Assembly: GCF_000686845.1 (NCBI RefSeq) | Contig: NZ_JMLS01000012.1 | Span: 124,001 to 188,000 of the forward strand | Reading direction: 5' to 3' | Origin: Paenibacillus sp. UNC451MF | GTDB taxonomy: Bacteria; Bacillota; Bacilli; Paenibacillales; NBRC-103111 | DNA length: 64,000 nucleotides | Shown: positions 35,198-42,811 of the stretch, one piece after another | Layout of the letters: each line of letters begins with the position of its first letter | Numbering within the stretch: the first letter of the stretch is position 1 | The notes under the pieces: generated by a model | What the model saw: the letters and a program-made list of their open reading frames with translations, nothing else | The model's database searches: none | Told to the model about the DNA's origin: nothing | Made by a program: the position numbers and the translations under genes

Positions 35198-35322
35198 TCG
35201 GTTATTCGAAAATGGGCTTAGGGCTGAAGCTTGGTGTTGTCTAAAGGAAGAACATATATTATCATCAGACAAGTAAGGCTAATCATTCGGAAACATAAGC
35301 AGGGTAAGAGGAGGAATACAAG

Positions 35323-36153
35323 TTGAGAATCGATGCGCACCAGCATTACTGGAAGCTGGACCGTGGGGACTATGACTGGCTAACACCGGAATCAACCGTG
35401 TTGTACAAAGACTTTTTGCCTGAGCAGTTGAATGAGCACTTGAAGGCAAACGGAATTAACAAGACCGTAGTTGTGCAGGCGGCTCCTACTTTAGCTGAGA
35501 CGGAATTCATGCTTAGCTTGGCAGAGAAGAGTGAAACGATCGCAGGGGTTGTAGGATGGCTTGATCTGGAGGATGAGAGCTATAAGGAGCAGTATGCAAG
35601 GCTGAAGCAAAATCCATATTTCAAGGGGATTAGGATCATGCTGCAGGATATCGATATGGAATATGCATTCCGACCTGCGGTTTTGGAAGCGCTGCGATTC
35701 TTCGAGCAGGAGCAGTTTCCCATTGATTTGCTGATCAAAACCCACCAACTGGAGGCTACCGCAAAGCTGCTGAAGCTGCTGCCTAATCTTCGCGGGGTTA
35801 TCGATCATATAGCAAAGCCTATCATTTCCGAACAGCAGTTGGAGCCATGGAAAACATACATAGCTCAAATTGCCTCAGAAAATCCGAACATTTATTGCAA
35901 GCTATCCGGGATGGTAACGGAAGCCGATCACCTGAACTGGCAGAAAGAGCACTTCATTCCTTATGTTCATCATGTGGTTTCACAATTCGGCCCTCAAAGA
36001 GTGATGTATGGTAGTGACTGGCCCGTTTGTTTGATTGCGGCTGAATACGATGAGGTGTACAAGCTGCTGGAGCTTACACTTCCCAACACGTTATCAGTAT
36101 CCGATCTGGAGGATGTATTCGGCCTTAATGCGTCCCGATTTTATCGGCTGTAA
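35323..36153 (+). CDS. Amidohydrolase-2 family lactonase (fuconolactonase/rhamnonolactonase-like)
   Basis: The 276-residue metal-dependent TIM-barrel protein of the COG3618 group begins with the metal motif MRIDAHQHYW. It also carries the barrel motifs VIDHIAKP and, near the end, MYGSDWPVC with the catalytic Asp. Relatives hydrolyse sugar lactones such as L-fucono- or L-rhamnono-lactone, or the plant-derived 2-pyrone-4,6-dicarboxylate lactone. Given the rhamnogalacturonan genes nearby, a sugar-lactone role is plausible but not provable from sequence. The start is TTG with a near-perfect ribosome site (aagaggaggaa). A terminator follows. Confidence 0.88.
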   Translation: MRIDAHQHYWKLDRGDYDWLTPESTVLYKDFLPEQLNEHLKANGINKTVVVQAAPTLAETEFMLSLAEKSETIAGVVGWLDLEDESYKEQYARLKQNPYFKGIRIMLQDIDMEYAFRPAVLEALRFFEQEQFPIDLLIKTHQLEATAKLLKLLPNLRGVIDHIAKPIISEQQLEPWKTYIAQIASENPNIYCKLSGMVTEADHLNWQKEHFIPYVHHVVSQFGPQRVMYGSDWPVCLIAAEYDEVYKLLELTLPNTLSVSDLEDVFGLNASRFYRL

Positions 36154-36175
36154 AGCAGACTGTGAAATGATAAAG

Positions 36176-36219
36176 AACCGCTTCACTCCGGTACGAACGG
36201 ATGCTGAAGCGGTTTTATT
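36176..36219 (+). terminator. Rho-independent terminator after the lactonase gene
   Basis: A 10-bp perfect stem (aaccgcttca / tgaagcggtt) with a 19-nt loop is followed by tttattc. Confidence 0.85.
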
Positions 36220-36346
36220 CGTTGTACCCCAAAATGAGGTTTATTCGTTTGAATGCTCTGTACGATGGACTATACGAATCAGAGGGAGTAGTAGTGATAA
36301 CGTTTTCAATGAGGAGTACCATCAAGTTGCATTTGAAGCAGACGAT

Positions 36347-36802
36347 TTAAATTTGCTTATTTACATTCTCATTATAAGAAATTAACAACGCTTCCATACT
36401 GCCTGCCAAGTGGATGTAATTCCGTAAGTCCTCATCGGAAACAGTATTAAAAATGACTTTGGCTTCGTTTAATATATGATTACGCATAGCTACTACTTTC
36501 TCTTTACCAATTTCCGTGAGCTGTACGTAAATAATACGACGGTCTTCAACGGAACGAATCCGTTCTACAATGTGCTGACGTTCCAGCTTATCAACGAGAC
36601 TGGTTGCCGCGCCTAATGTAATGCACAAGTAGTCAGCAATATCATTCATTTTCATGGAGTGGTGCTCAAGCTGAAAAATGACGGATAATGTTGAGTTATT
36701 TAGGTGCGGATCGGTGTTCATAGCTTGCAGAGAGCGCTTTAATTGACGGCCCACACACAGAAGCTTACTTAACAATACAGTAGTGTCTTGTTCTTTGCTC
36801 AT
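36347..36802 (-). CDS. MarR-family transcriptional regulator
   Basis: The 151-residue winged-helix protein has a recognition region MNDIADYLCITLGAATSLVD and a wing IRSVEDRRIIYVQLTEIGKE, the classic MarR signature. It lies divergent from coaX with a 182-bp gap and has no linked transporter or enzyme, so its target is unknown. The ribosome site upstream (minus strand aggagacagg) is adequate. Confidence 0.9.
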   Translation of the reverse strand: MSKEQDTTVLLSKLLCVGRQLKRSLQAMNTDPHLNNSTLSVIFQLEHHSMKMNDIADYLCITLGAATSLVDKLERQHIVERIRSVEDRRIIYVQLTEIGKEKVVAMRNHILNEAKVIFNTVSDEDLRNYIHLAGSMEALLISYNENVNKQI

Positions 36803-36910
36803 CTAACCTGTCTCCTATCTAATTTGACATATAGTATTATTTTACTACATTACGACAGAAAATAATATGAAAGCTGTCGATTTTAGCACGGCTTTATAAT
36901 CTCGAGTCGA

Positions 36911-36939
36911 TTGGCGCTCTTGTCCGGATTGTATATAAT
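36911..36939 (+). promoter_or_regulatory. coaX promoter
   Basis: TTGGCG and TATAAT are separated by 17 bp, ending 46 bp before the coaX start codon. Confidence 0.7.
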
Positions 36940-36984
36940 ATGAATAAAGCGAGCGCAGGAAGAAATGTTGCTGGAGGACAAGTT

Positions 36985-37758
36985 ATGAAATCGGGACTAT
37001 TAGTAATAGATGTCGGCAATACCAATACGAAAATAGCGGTATACAAAGACAACCATATGGATCATTTCTGGCGAATTACAACACAAAGAGAAATGACAGT
37101 AGAAGAATTGTGGATAATATGGAATCAGCTATTTGTACAGAGCGGTTTTGATTTCGGGCGATTAAGCGGAATTATTATCAGCTCTGTAGTGCCTCCTCTC
37201 ATGACGGCTGTCAGAGAAGTGTGTCGGAGTAAACTAGGAATCACTCCGCTTGAGCTCGGCCCCGGTATTAAAACGGGTTTGAAAATTATGACGGACCATC
37301 CTGCGCAGGTGGGGGCAGACCGGATCGCAAGCGCTATTGCGGCAATTCATCTTTACAAAGCTCCCGTCATCGTCATCGGATTAGGGACTGCGACAACCAT
37401 TAGCGTTGTCAACGAGCATAACGAATTTATAGGCGGAGCTATTCTTCCTGGAGGCGTTATCTCCGCTGAAGCGATGTACGAAAGAACGGCGCAATTACCG
37501 ACCGTCAGTATTACAAGCCCGCAAAGGCATCTTACTCATGATACGGCATCAAGCATGACCTATGGGATTGTCAACGGAATAGCTGGGCAAGTAGACGGTA
37601 TTGTGACGAGAATCAGGGAAGAAATGGATCTGCCCTTCACGGTAGTCGCATCCGGGGGATTGTCGGAATTGATATCTCCCGAATCCAAAACCATTCAGTA
37701 TACGCATCCAGACCTTGTTCTTGAGGGACTGCGTATTACTTGGGAGCTTAATCATTAG
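36985..37758 (+). CDS. coaX: Type III pantothenate kinase
   Basis: The 257-residue ASKHA-fold kinase begins with the phosphate-binding loop LLVIDVGNTNTKIAVY. The catalytic Asp is predicted at D112 (QVGADRIAS), followed by VIGLGTATTISVV and ILPGGVISAEAMY. It phosphorylates pantothenate in coenzyme A synthesis. ATG 36985 is chosen because ggagga lies upstream and the protein then begins at the family N-terminus; the frame extends 15 codons further upstream without a ribosome site. In many Bacillota coaX lies with hslO and cysK, but here it is alone between a MarR regulator and coat genes. Confidence 0.96.
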   Translation: MKSGLLVIDVGNTNTKIAVYKDNHMDHFWRITTQREMTVEELWIIWNQLFVQSGFDFGRLSGIIISSVVPPLMTAVREVCRSKLGITPLELGPGIKTGLKIMTDHPAQVGADRIASAIAAIHLYKAPVIVIGLGTATTISVVNEHNEFIGGAILPGGVISAEAMYERTAQLPTVSITSPQRHLTHDTASSMTYGIVNGIAGQVDGIVTRIREEMDLPFTVVASGGLSELISPESKTIQYTHPDLVLEGLRITWELNH

Positions 37759-37786
37759 ACATGATAAGGTATTCTGCATTTTACGA

Positions 37787-37828
37787 AGCAAGGTCCTCTG
37801 CATAAGAAGCGGAGGACCTTGTTTTATT
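37787..37828 (+). terminator. Rho-independent terminator after coaX
   Basis: A 10-bp perfect stem (caaggtcctc / gaggaccttg) is followed by ttttatttta. It lies between convergent genes and could act weakly in both directions. Confidence 0.9.
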
Positions 37829-37831
37829 TTA

Positions 37832-38503
37832 TTATGGCAAATGAACCGATTTAATATGCTCCATATGAAGGAAAAGTGTCTCTCCTCCTGCTGCAATCAG
37901 TTCAAGCAGGCCGTTATTCAACGATTTAAGCTGACCGATTTTATTAGGATTTTCTCCGATATCAAGCACGACGAATTGACCTTCCAGTTTTTTGAGCTGT
38001 TGATCGAATGTTCTTGCCAGTGTGATGGTGGAAGGACTTAAAGGAAAGCGTTCCTGCTTCAATGAGTACGGCGTCACATTAGGATCGTAAGGTATGAGAT
38101 ATTTCATATGCTGCATTGGGATATATACTACGTGATACACCGGGGAGTAAAAGACGAAATAGTCATTCATTATGCTTGTAACATAACCATGCAGCGATTG
38201 ATTCCCGCTTGTGTAAATCTCCGTAAAGACACCTTTGGCATTCATCAAAATTTTGCGATATGAAATATCCTTGTGATCTTCAAAAGGCAGGTCTGTTGGG
38301 ACCGTAATCTCGGCATCGTCCTTGCTATCCTCGTACAATGTCAATTGCTGCAAGTGCAGAAGCGGGATGTATAGAAATTGCTGGCCGTTGTAGAGTACCA
38401 TAATATCACTGCCCAAATTGATGAGTTTTCCACGGATTGGCGTTTTTTTACCTGATACAAAAAGTTCTACCGGTTTGTCAAGCAATGCGTTCAAGATGGT
38501 CAT
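37832..38503 (-). CDS. Three-repeat coat-like protein (CotB/DUF2642-type modules)
   Basis: The 223-residue protein contains three copies of a ~45-residue Sm-like module. Their landmarks are VELFVSGKKTPIRGKLINLG with YIPLLHLQQL, VFTEIYTSGNQSLHGYVTSI with YIPMQHMKYL, and VVLDIGENPNKIGQLKSLNN with FLHMEHIKSV. The same module occurs twice in the CotB-like protein at 39906. A spore-coat role is inferred from this similarity and from cotH nearby. ATG 38503 has a perfect AGGAGGTG site; the longer upstream frame has none. It is the last gene of a three-gene minus-strand operon. Confidence 0.75.
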   Translation of the reverse strand: MTILNALLDKPVELFVSGKKTPIRGKLINLGSDIMVLYNGQQFLYIPLLHLQQLTLYEDSKDDAEITVPTDLPFEDHKDISYRKILMNAKGVFTEIYTSGNQSLHGYVTSIMNDYFVFYSPVYHVVYIPMQHMKYLIPYDPNVTPYSLKQERFPLSPSTITLARTFDQQLKKLEGQFVVLDIGENPNKIGQLKSLNNGLLELIAAGGETLFLHMEHIKSVHLP

Positions 38504-38547
38504 AAAGCACCTCCTATTCTTAAAGGTTGGGGTGTAAATTCCATTGA

Positions 38548-39867
38548 CTATATCAGGCGGATCCATACATAGATGCAGATAAGATTTATCATCAAGCCAA
38601 CAGGCAGTATAATGCAAATCACTTTAATGTATGGCTTCCATGAAATGATCGTATGATTTTGTCGTAATGCGAGCATCCAGCTAACAAAAGTTCCTGTAAT
38701 GGTGAGAGCCCCTACCAAGATTAAAGAAGCAGGCGATATGATGCGTGAGATAGCAGATGAGTGGACTTCCATTCCAAGGCTGATTTGCAGCTGTACGGTC
38801 AATGGTAGCTCTTTTAGCAAGCTCCACAGCGCAGTGGTGATACCACTTAGTTCAAAGGCATATACGATGAAAAGAGTGCTCCAGCAAATAATCATCAGCT
38901 GCCAAGGGATATGCTTCATGATGGATAAAGTACCACCGACTCCCGTTTGGAGCCAGCCAATAACGATTATTAATACTGCACCGGATAAGGCAAACCATTC
39001 TCCGGGCATACCCTGCTCCATTCCTAACAGCACTGCTGCCTTGGAAATAATGACCACAGCCGCACAAAGGCGGAACAGACAAGTATTCGGAAAATCATGA
39101 TTTCCAACATTCGGAGTTAACTGTGCTTGTGTCGCTGCATCTTCCTCATCGATCCATCTCGCTACTGTTTTCAAGCGATAGTATCCATGCCGTATCGGTG
39201 CACGTGTGGATAAGATCGACATAGAGATCGGTACATCAAGGTGCTTTGGAAGCACTTTGTAGAAACAAAGAAATAGCATCAGGACGGAACAACTAGCAGC
39301 AAGGATGGAAGAAACGAGCAGCATGGAGTATGACGTCCAGTCCAGTCCATTCATATCGAGATTCCATAAGCTCTGCATACTGCTTATCCCAATCGGGGTG
39401 CCGGAAAGCATGCATATCAGCACCCCTGAAAGGAGATAAGGGAATTGTTGATGCGGCTGCAGCCTTAATGCATTTGTAAGCTGCAGGATGACGGGGGTCG
39501 TAAACCAAATGCTGCTGTATGGATTAAAAAGCATGGTCATCAAGAAACAGAACAGCAATAAATACCAATACAGCAGGATTCCAGAGCTTTGGGAGCTGTG
39601 AAGAATCTGAGTGTAAATTTTACGATAAAAGCCAATGCTATCCAGAACAGCTGCCATGATAAAGGTTGATACTATCATCAGGAATGGTCCGGATAACATA
39701 GATGCTAAATGGCTCAGCTCTGTAGAGGGTACCAGACCCCATAGTATGATAATGATAGCGCCTACCTCAGCAGGAACGGCTTCGCTCTTATTGCGCAAAC
39801 ATCCTATTAGAAAAACAACCGTCATAAAAAGGACGGTTAATGTCATCCATTCAAATGAGTCAAGCAT
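38548..39867 (-). CDS. ArsB/NhaD (SLC13)-type membrane permease
   Basis: The 439-residue integral membrane protein has about 11-12 hydrophobic helices and the general features of the ion-transporter superfamily (ArsB, NhaD, DASS). These include EVGAIIIILWGLVPSTE near the start, the helical hairpin MTMLFNPYSSIWFTTPVILQ, and MLSGTPIGISSM. The substrate cannot be told from sequence. It lies between two coat-like genes (gaps of 44 and 38 bp), all on the minus strand, which suggests shared expression and perhaps a sporulation role. The ribosome site at ATG 39867 is weak, so translation may depend on coupling. Confidence 0.8.
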   Translation of the reverse strand: MLDSFEWMTLTVLFMTVVFLIGCLRNKSEAVPAEVGAIIIILWGLVPSTELSHLASMLSGPFLMIVSTFIMAAVLDSIGFYRKIYTQILHSSQSSGILLYWYLLLFCFLMTMLFNPYSSIWFTTPVILQLTNALRLQPHQQFPYLLSGVLICMLSGTPIGISSMQSLWNLDMNGLDWTSYSMLLVSSILAASCSVLMLFLCFYKVLPKHLDVPISMSILSTRAPIRHGYYRLKTVARWIDEEDAATQAQLTPNVGNHDFPNTCLFRLCAAVVIISKAAVLLGMEQGMPGEWFALSGAVLIIVIGWLQTGVGGTLSIMKHIPWQLMIICWSTLFIVYAFELSGITTALWSLLKELPLTVQLQISLGMEVHSSAISRIISPASLILVGALTITGTFVSWMLALRQNHTIISWKPYIKVICIILPVGLMINLICIYVWIRLI

Positions 39868-39905
39868 TAGAGCTCACAGACTTGTTGCTAAAAATGAAAA
39901 TACCG

Positions 39906-40607
39906 TTAGCGCTTTTTGTTGTTGGATTTTTTATTGTTGCTGGAGTTTCTGTTTCTGCAATCGCATCTATTGTTACTGTTGTTTTTATTGTTGTCGCAAC
40001 TTTTGTTTTTACTATTGTTTCTATTGCTTTTATTATTGTTGTTGCTTTTGTTATTGTTGCTACCGCTTTTATTTTGGTTATTTCCGCCGTGGCTAGAGCT
40101 TCTTCCAGAAATACTAATCGTTTTGATATGGAAAACGGGAATGCGGACAAGCTCCCTGTTAATAACGATCAACACGAAATCGTCAGCGATATCAGCTATG
40201 AAGCCTTCAACCTTCTCAGGACCTCCCCGATTGATTTGAACAAATTTGTGGCGCATTTTTTGCAGCAGCTGATTGAACGTGCCTGCCTGAATAATTTTCA
40301 CCATACCACGAGATCTGCCGCTTCGGTTTCCTCCTGAACCCATTTGCGTAATGCTTTTTATGTGAGAGCGATTAATATACACAATTCCTTCTACACAACT
40401 TAATACGATAAATCCATTTTGGGATGAGACCAATACACCGACTACGGAATCAGGGCCACCGCGGTTCACTTTGACATGCGTTCCTAGCAGGCTGGACATC
40501 ATATTTCCAGAGGAAGAGTGAGAGCCGGTTGATCTGTGATGACTCCCACTGGAGCTGTGAGACTTATTAGACATCATATCGGACACCATGTGATGAAATT
40601 GATTCAT
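39906..40607 (-). CDS. CotB-like spore coat protein with two Sm-like modules and Asn/Lys/Ser tail
   Basis: The 233-residue protein begins with a Met/His/Ser-rich segment. Two repeated modules follow (VKVNRGGPDSVVGVLVSSQN ... YINRSHIKSI and VQINRGGPEKVEGFIADIAD ... RIPVFHIKTI), the layout of B. subtilis CotB. The last ~65 residues are a low-complexity Asn, Lys and Ser tail with a few Cys. In B. subtilis, CotB has a Ser-rich C-terminus that CotH-type kinase phosphorylates; the nearby cotH makes the same likely here. ATG 40607 has a gagggga site. First gene of the minus-strand coat operon. Confidence 0.82.
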   Translation of the reverse strand: MNQFHHMVSDMMSNKSHSSSGSHHRSTGSHSSSGNMMSSLLGTHVKVNRGGPDSVVGVLVSSQNGFIVLSCVEGIVYINRSHIKSITQMGSGGNRSGRSRGMVKIIQAGTFNQLLQKMRHKFVQINRGGPEKVEGFIADIADDFVLIVINRELVRIPVFHIKTISISGRSSSHGGNNQNKSGSNNNKSNNNNKSNRNNSKNKSCDNNKNNSNNRCDCRNRNSSNNKKSNNKKR

Positions 40608-40636
40608 TGTACATTCCCCTCTCAAACTATTCATAA

Positions 40637-40756
40637 TTAATTATTCTTTCGTAATTTCTTAGTGGCTTCTAAACTACTTAACACTCTACCTTGGGTCGTA
40701 GGACTACCTGGCGTTTGGACTTCACGTGCACGCTGCCTGCTAGTGAATTAATTCAT
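40637..40756 (-). pseudogene. Short reading frame broken by a stop at codon 3
   Basis: On the minus strand a perfect aaaggaggt ribosome site leads to ATG 40756, AAT, then TAA (40748-40750). The same frame then stays open for 36 codons reading FTSRQRAREVQTPGSP, then TTQGRVLSSLEATKKLRKNN, ending in TAA at 40637. The composition looks like a real small basic protein. A single base change (TAA from TCA) would restore a 39-residue gene. It lies 29 bp upstream of the cotB-like gene. I do not recognise the family. The start region also forms a hairpin (cgctgcct / aggcagcg, 40730-40763). Confidence 0.5.
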
Positions 40757-40850
40757 AGGCAGCGACCTCCTTTCATTAATCATGATAGGGAATTCATAAT
40801 TTATATATATGTATCCGGCAAATCTTGGTACTAGTTGTCAATCTATATTT

Positions 40851-40871
40851 GATAGAAGTTCCACTTCTATC
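40851..40871. repeat. Perfect inverted repeat in the coat-locus intergenic region
   Basis: gatagaagt and acttctatc are separated by tcc. There is no T-run, so it is more likely a binding site or RNA hairpin than a terminator. The ~390-bp gap between the divergent coat genes (40608-41001) otherwise holds only the broken reading frame and AT-rich sequence; I could not identify a convincing sporulation sigma-factor promoter. Confidence 0.5.
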
Positions 40872-41001
40872 TATGAGAGCTTGTGATAGGACGATTTGCT
40901 AGGGGGAATCTGTATATTTTTCAGCTGACAAGCTATTGTCTAGTTCAATTAAAGTCCTGTTTTCATAGACTGAACTATCCTAGTAGAGGAGGTAGTTTAG
41001 T

Positions 41002-41478
41002 ATGCCAGGTCCAGGAGGAAAACGCAGCGGAGGAAGCAAAGGTAACCGCAGTTGTGGTAGCGGCGGCAATCGTAGTGGGGGAAGCAGAGGTAACCGCAGC
41101 AGCAAGCACGATAACTGCAGTAGAACAGACAACCGCAGTAATGTAAGTAGAGGCAACCGCAGCAGTAAACACGAGCACTGCAGTAGAACAGACAACCGAA
41201 GTAATGTAAGTAGAGGCAACCGCAGCAGTAAGCACGATCACTGCAGTAGAACAGACAACCGCAGTAATGTAAGTAGAGGCAACCACAGCAATAAACACGA
41301 GCATTGCAGTAGAAATGACAACCGCAGTAGCAAACACGATCACTGTAGTAGAACAGACAACCGCAGTAGCAAACACGATCACTGCAGTAGAACAGACAAC
41401 CGCAGTAATGTAAGTAGAGGCAACCGCAGCAGTAAGCACGACAACTGCAATAAAAGCAGAAGACATTCCAGCTGCTAG
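41002..41478 (+). CDS. CotG-like repetitive Ser/Arg/Asn/His/Cys protein
   Basis: The 158-residue protein is almost entirely repeats. A Gly-rich start (MPGPGGKRSGGSKGNRSCGS) is followed by 21-residue units of the form NRSSKHDHCSRTDNRSNVSR and shorter 13-residue units, ending in KSRRHSSC. Each unit carries a KH(D/E)HC-type cluster and several Ser beside Arg or Lys. An excellent ribosome site (agaggaggt, spacing 8) supports translation. Position directly upstream of cotH and near a cotB-like gene matches the cotG locus of Bacillus, where CotG is a basic repeat protein phosphorylated by CotH. The sequence itself is unlike known CotG repeats, so functional equivalence is inferred. Confidence 0.75.
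   Translation: MPGPGGKRSGGSKGNRSCGSGGNRSGGSRGNRSSKHDNCSRTDNRSNVSRGNRSSKHEHCSRTDNRSNVSRGNRSSKHDHCSRTDNRSNVSRGNHSNKHEHCSRNDNRSSKHDHCSRTDNRSSKHDHCSRTDNRSNVSRGNRSSKHDNCNKSRRHSSC
41090..41456 (+). repeat. Coding tandem repeat, 63-bp and 39-bp units
   Basis: About four units of 63 bp (21 codons) followed by two of 39 bp (13 codons) and a final longer unit share near-identical sequence around cgcagcagtaagcacgatca. Unit boundaries are in frame. Recombination between units would change length without breaking the frame. Confidence 0.85.
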
Positions 41479-41562
41479 TCTCAAGGCGGCATTTGTTTGC
41501 ATGGGAACAAGTGCCGTGACGGCTAAGATCACAACCGCATAAGGTGAATTACCTACAAAAGT

Positions 41563-41590
41563 CTATCAAGTATTTGATAGGCTTTTTGCT
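41563..41590 (+). terminator. Terminator between the repeat protein and cotH
   Basis: The stem ctatcaa / ttgatag with a 4-nt loop is followed by gctttttgcttt. It lies inside the possible N-terminal extension of cotH, which supports the later cotH start. Confidence 0.6.
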
Positions 41591-41615
41591 TTATAAAGAA
41601 AGGCGGAATCGTTCC

Positions 41616-42671
41616 ATGGAACTTTCTACTCGGTCTATTGTGATTGGGGATGAAGAGCGTTCAACTCTGCAGAGAAACGTATGGAGTGAAAAATACGTCA
41701 GAGCCCATATGCTTATTCAAGGGAAAAAAGAGCCCATCCTCCTACGCTACCGGGGAGGTCATACGCGCGATTATCCTAAAAAATCATACGAGGTTGTGCG
41801 GAACGGCAAAACGTATCACTATAATGCCGAATTTGATGATCCTTCCATGATTCGCAACGCGTTGTCATTTCAATTTTTTCAATGGATCGGGGTGCCGAGT
41901 CCTAGGACCCGTCACTGCTTGCTGAAACTGAACGGGCAAAGTCTTGGAGTCTATTTGGAGATTGAAGGTGTGGATAGGCTTTTTTTCCGAAGCCGGAACA
42001 TTTCTGTTAAATCTTTGTTCTATGCGGTTAATGATAATGCAGATCTAACCTTAATAAACCCTGATACGCAGCGCAGAAAATCGTCCTTATTCAACGGGTA
42101 TGAACAAATGCTGGGGACTGAATCGGATCGCCAGCAATGGAAATCGTTCATTATGAATCTGAACACGCTTAAGGGTGCAAATTTAGGTCGATACTTGAAG
42201 GAGCGAGTAGATATCGAAAACTATCTCCGCTGGCTGGCGGGGGCCGTCTGTACAGGAAATTATGACGGGTTCGATCAAAATTATGCCGTCTACCGTCACA
42301 GGAAAACAATGAAGTATCGCATGATCCCTTGGGACTATGAAGGAACATGGGGACGCAACTGTTATGGTAAAAAGTGCGGAAGTGACCTGGTTGAGGTAGA
42401 GGGCTATAATCAGCTAACGAAAAAACTACTATCCTATCCAAGTGTTCGCAATCGTTATAAAGTCATATTACGCTCTATTGTTAAGCAGCATTTAACCGTG
42501 AGAAAAATTCAGCCTGTCGTCCAACGGATGTATGAAAGCATTGCTCCCCATATCTATGAAGACTCCATGCGCAAATGGTCTTTATCCGTCTTTGATGGCG
42601 AGCCTCAACTGATCCAAAGCTATATTCGAGAACGACGCGAAATCATTCTGAATTCGCTTAAAAAGTTATAA
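41616..42671 (+). CDS. cotH: Spore coat protein kinase CotH
   Basis: The ~351-residue protein belongs to the CotH atypical-kinase family. Visible motifs shared with B. subtilis CotH are YRGGHTRDYPKKSYEV, YLRWLAGAVCTGNYDGFDQN and MIPWDYEGTWGRN. Predicted catalytic D217 (NYDG) and metal-binding D240 (PWDY) are 23 residues apart, exactly as D228 and D251 of B. subtilis CotH. CotH phosphorylates CotB and CotG during coat assembly. ATG 41616 is preferred (aaaggcgg upstream, matching family N-terminus); GTG 41544 is an alternative but would place a terminator-like hairpin inside the gene. Confidence 0.93.
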   Translation: MELSTRSIVIGDEERSTLQRNVWSEKYVRAHMLIQGKKEPILLRYRGGHTRDYPKKSYEVVRNGKTYHYNAEFDDPSMIRNALSFQFFQWIGVPSPRTRHCLLKLNGQSLGVYLEIEGVDRLFFRSRNISVKSLFYAVNDNADLTLINPDTQRRKSSLFNGYEQMLGTESDRQQWKSFIMNLNTLKGANLGRYLKERVDIENYLRWLAGAVCTGNYDGFDQNYAVYRHRKTMKYRMIPWDYEGTWGRNCYGKKCGSDLVEVEGYNQLTKKLLSYPSVRNRYKVILRSIVKQHLTVRKIQPVVQRMYESIAPHIYEDSMRKWSLSVFDGEPQLIQSYIRERREIILNSLKKL

Positions 42672-42714
42672 AAATAGAGAAGTTCACACACCACTTAGCA
42701 AAACCTAGAAATTT

Positions 42715-42733
42715 TTCGACAAAGTGTGTCGAA
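42715..42733. promoter_or_regulatory. Dyad of two perfect Spo0A-box sequences upstream of relA
   Basis: TTCGACA (42715-42721) and TGTCGAA (42727-42733) form an inverted repeat with a 5-bp spacer. Each half is the consensus 0A box (TGTCGAA). There is no T-run, so it is not a terminator. The dyad lies 14 bp upstream of the relA -35 box. Whether Spo0A binds is untested. Confidence 0.5.
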
Positions 42734-42747
42734 ATGACGCAAATAAG

Positions 42748-42777
42748 TTGACGTAGCGCCTATTTCAAAGGCATAAT
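42748..42777 (+). promoter_or_regulatory. relA promoter
   Basis: TTGACG and CATAAT are separated by 18 bp, ending 35 bp before the relA start codon. Confidence 0.65.
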
Positions 42778-42811
42778 GGATTAAAATCGAATTAAGGGAA
42801 TGGATAAACGA

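Noticed and set aside
36035-36385. Plus-strand 116-codon frame overlapping the lactonase gene end
   Set aside because: It starts inside the lactonase gene, crosses its terminator, overlaps the minus-strand marR gene, and has no ribosome site.
39840-40337. Plus-strand hydrophobic frames over the CotB-like gene
   Set aside because: They are antisense to the AAT/AAC/AAA-rich tail, which reads as Leu, Val or Ile. The minus-strand protein has the ribosome site and family modules.
41090-41456. Possible CRISPR-like array
   Set aside because: The units are contiguous in-frame tandem repeats with no unique spacers, and they encode protein.
40975-41532. Long minus-strand reading frame of 185 codons over the repeat gene
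   Set aside because: It is the antisense of the CotG-like tandem repeats. It consists of Ala/Val/Thr repeats, has no suitable ribosome site, and is explained by repeat periodicity.
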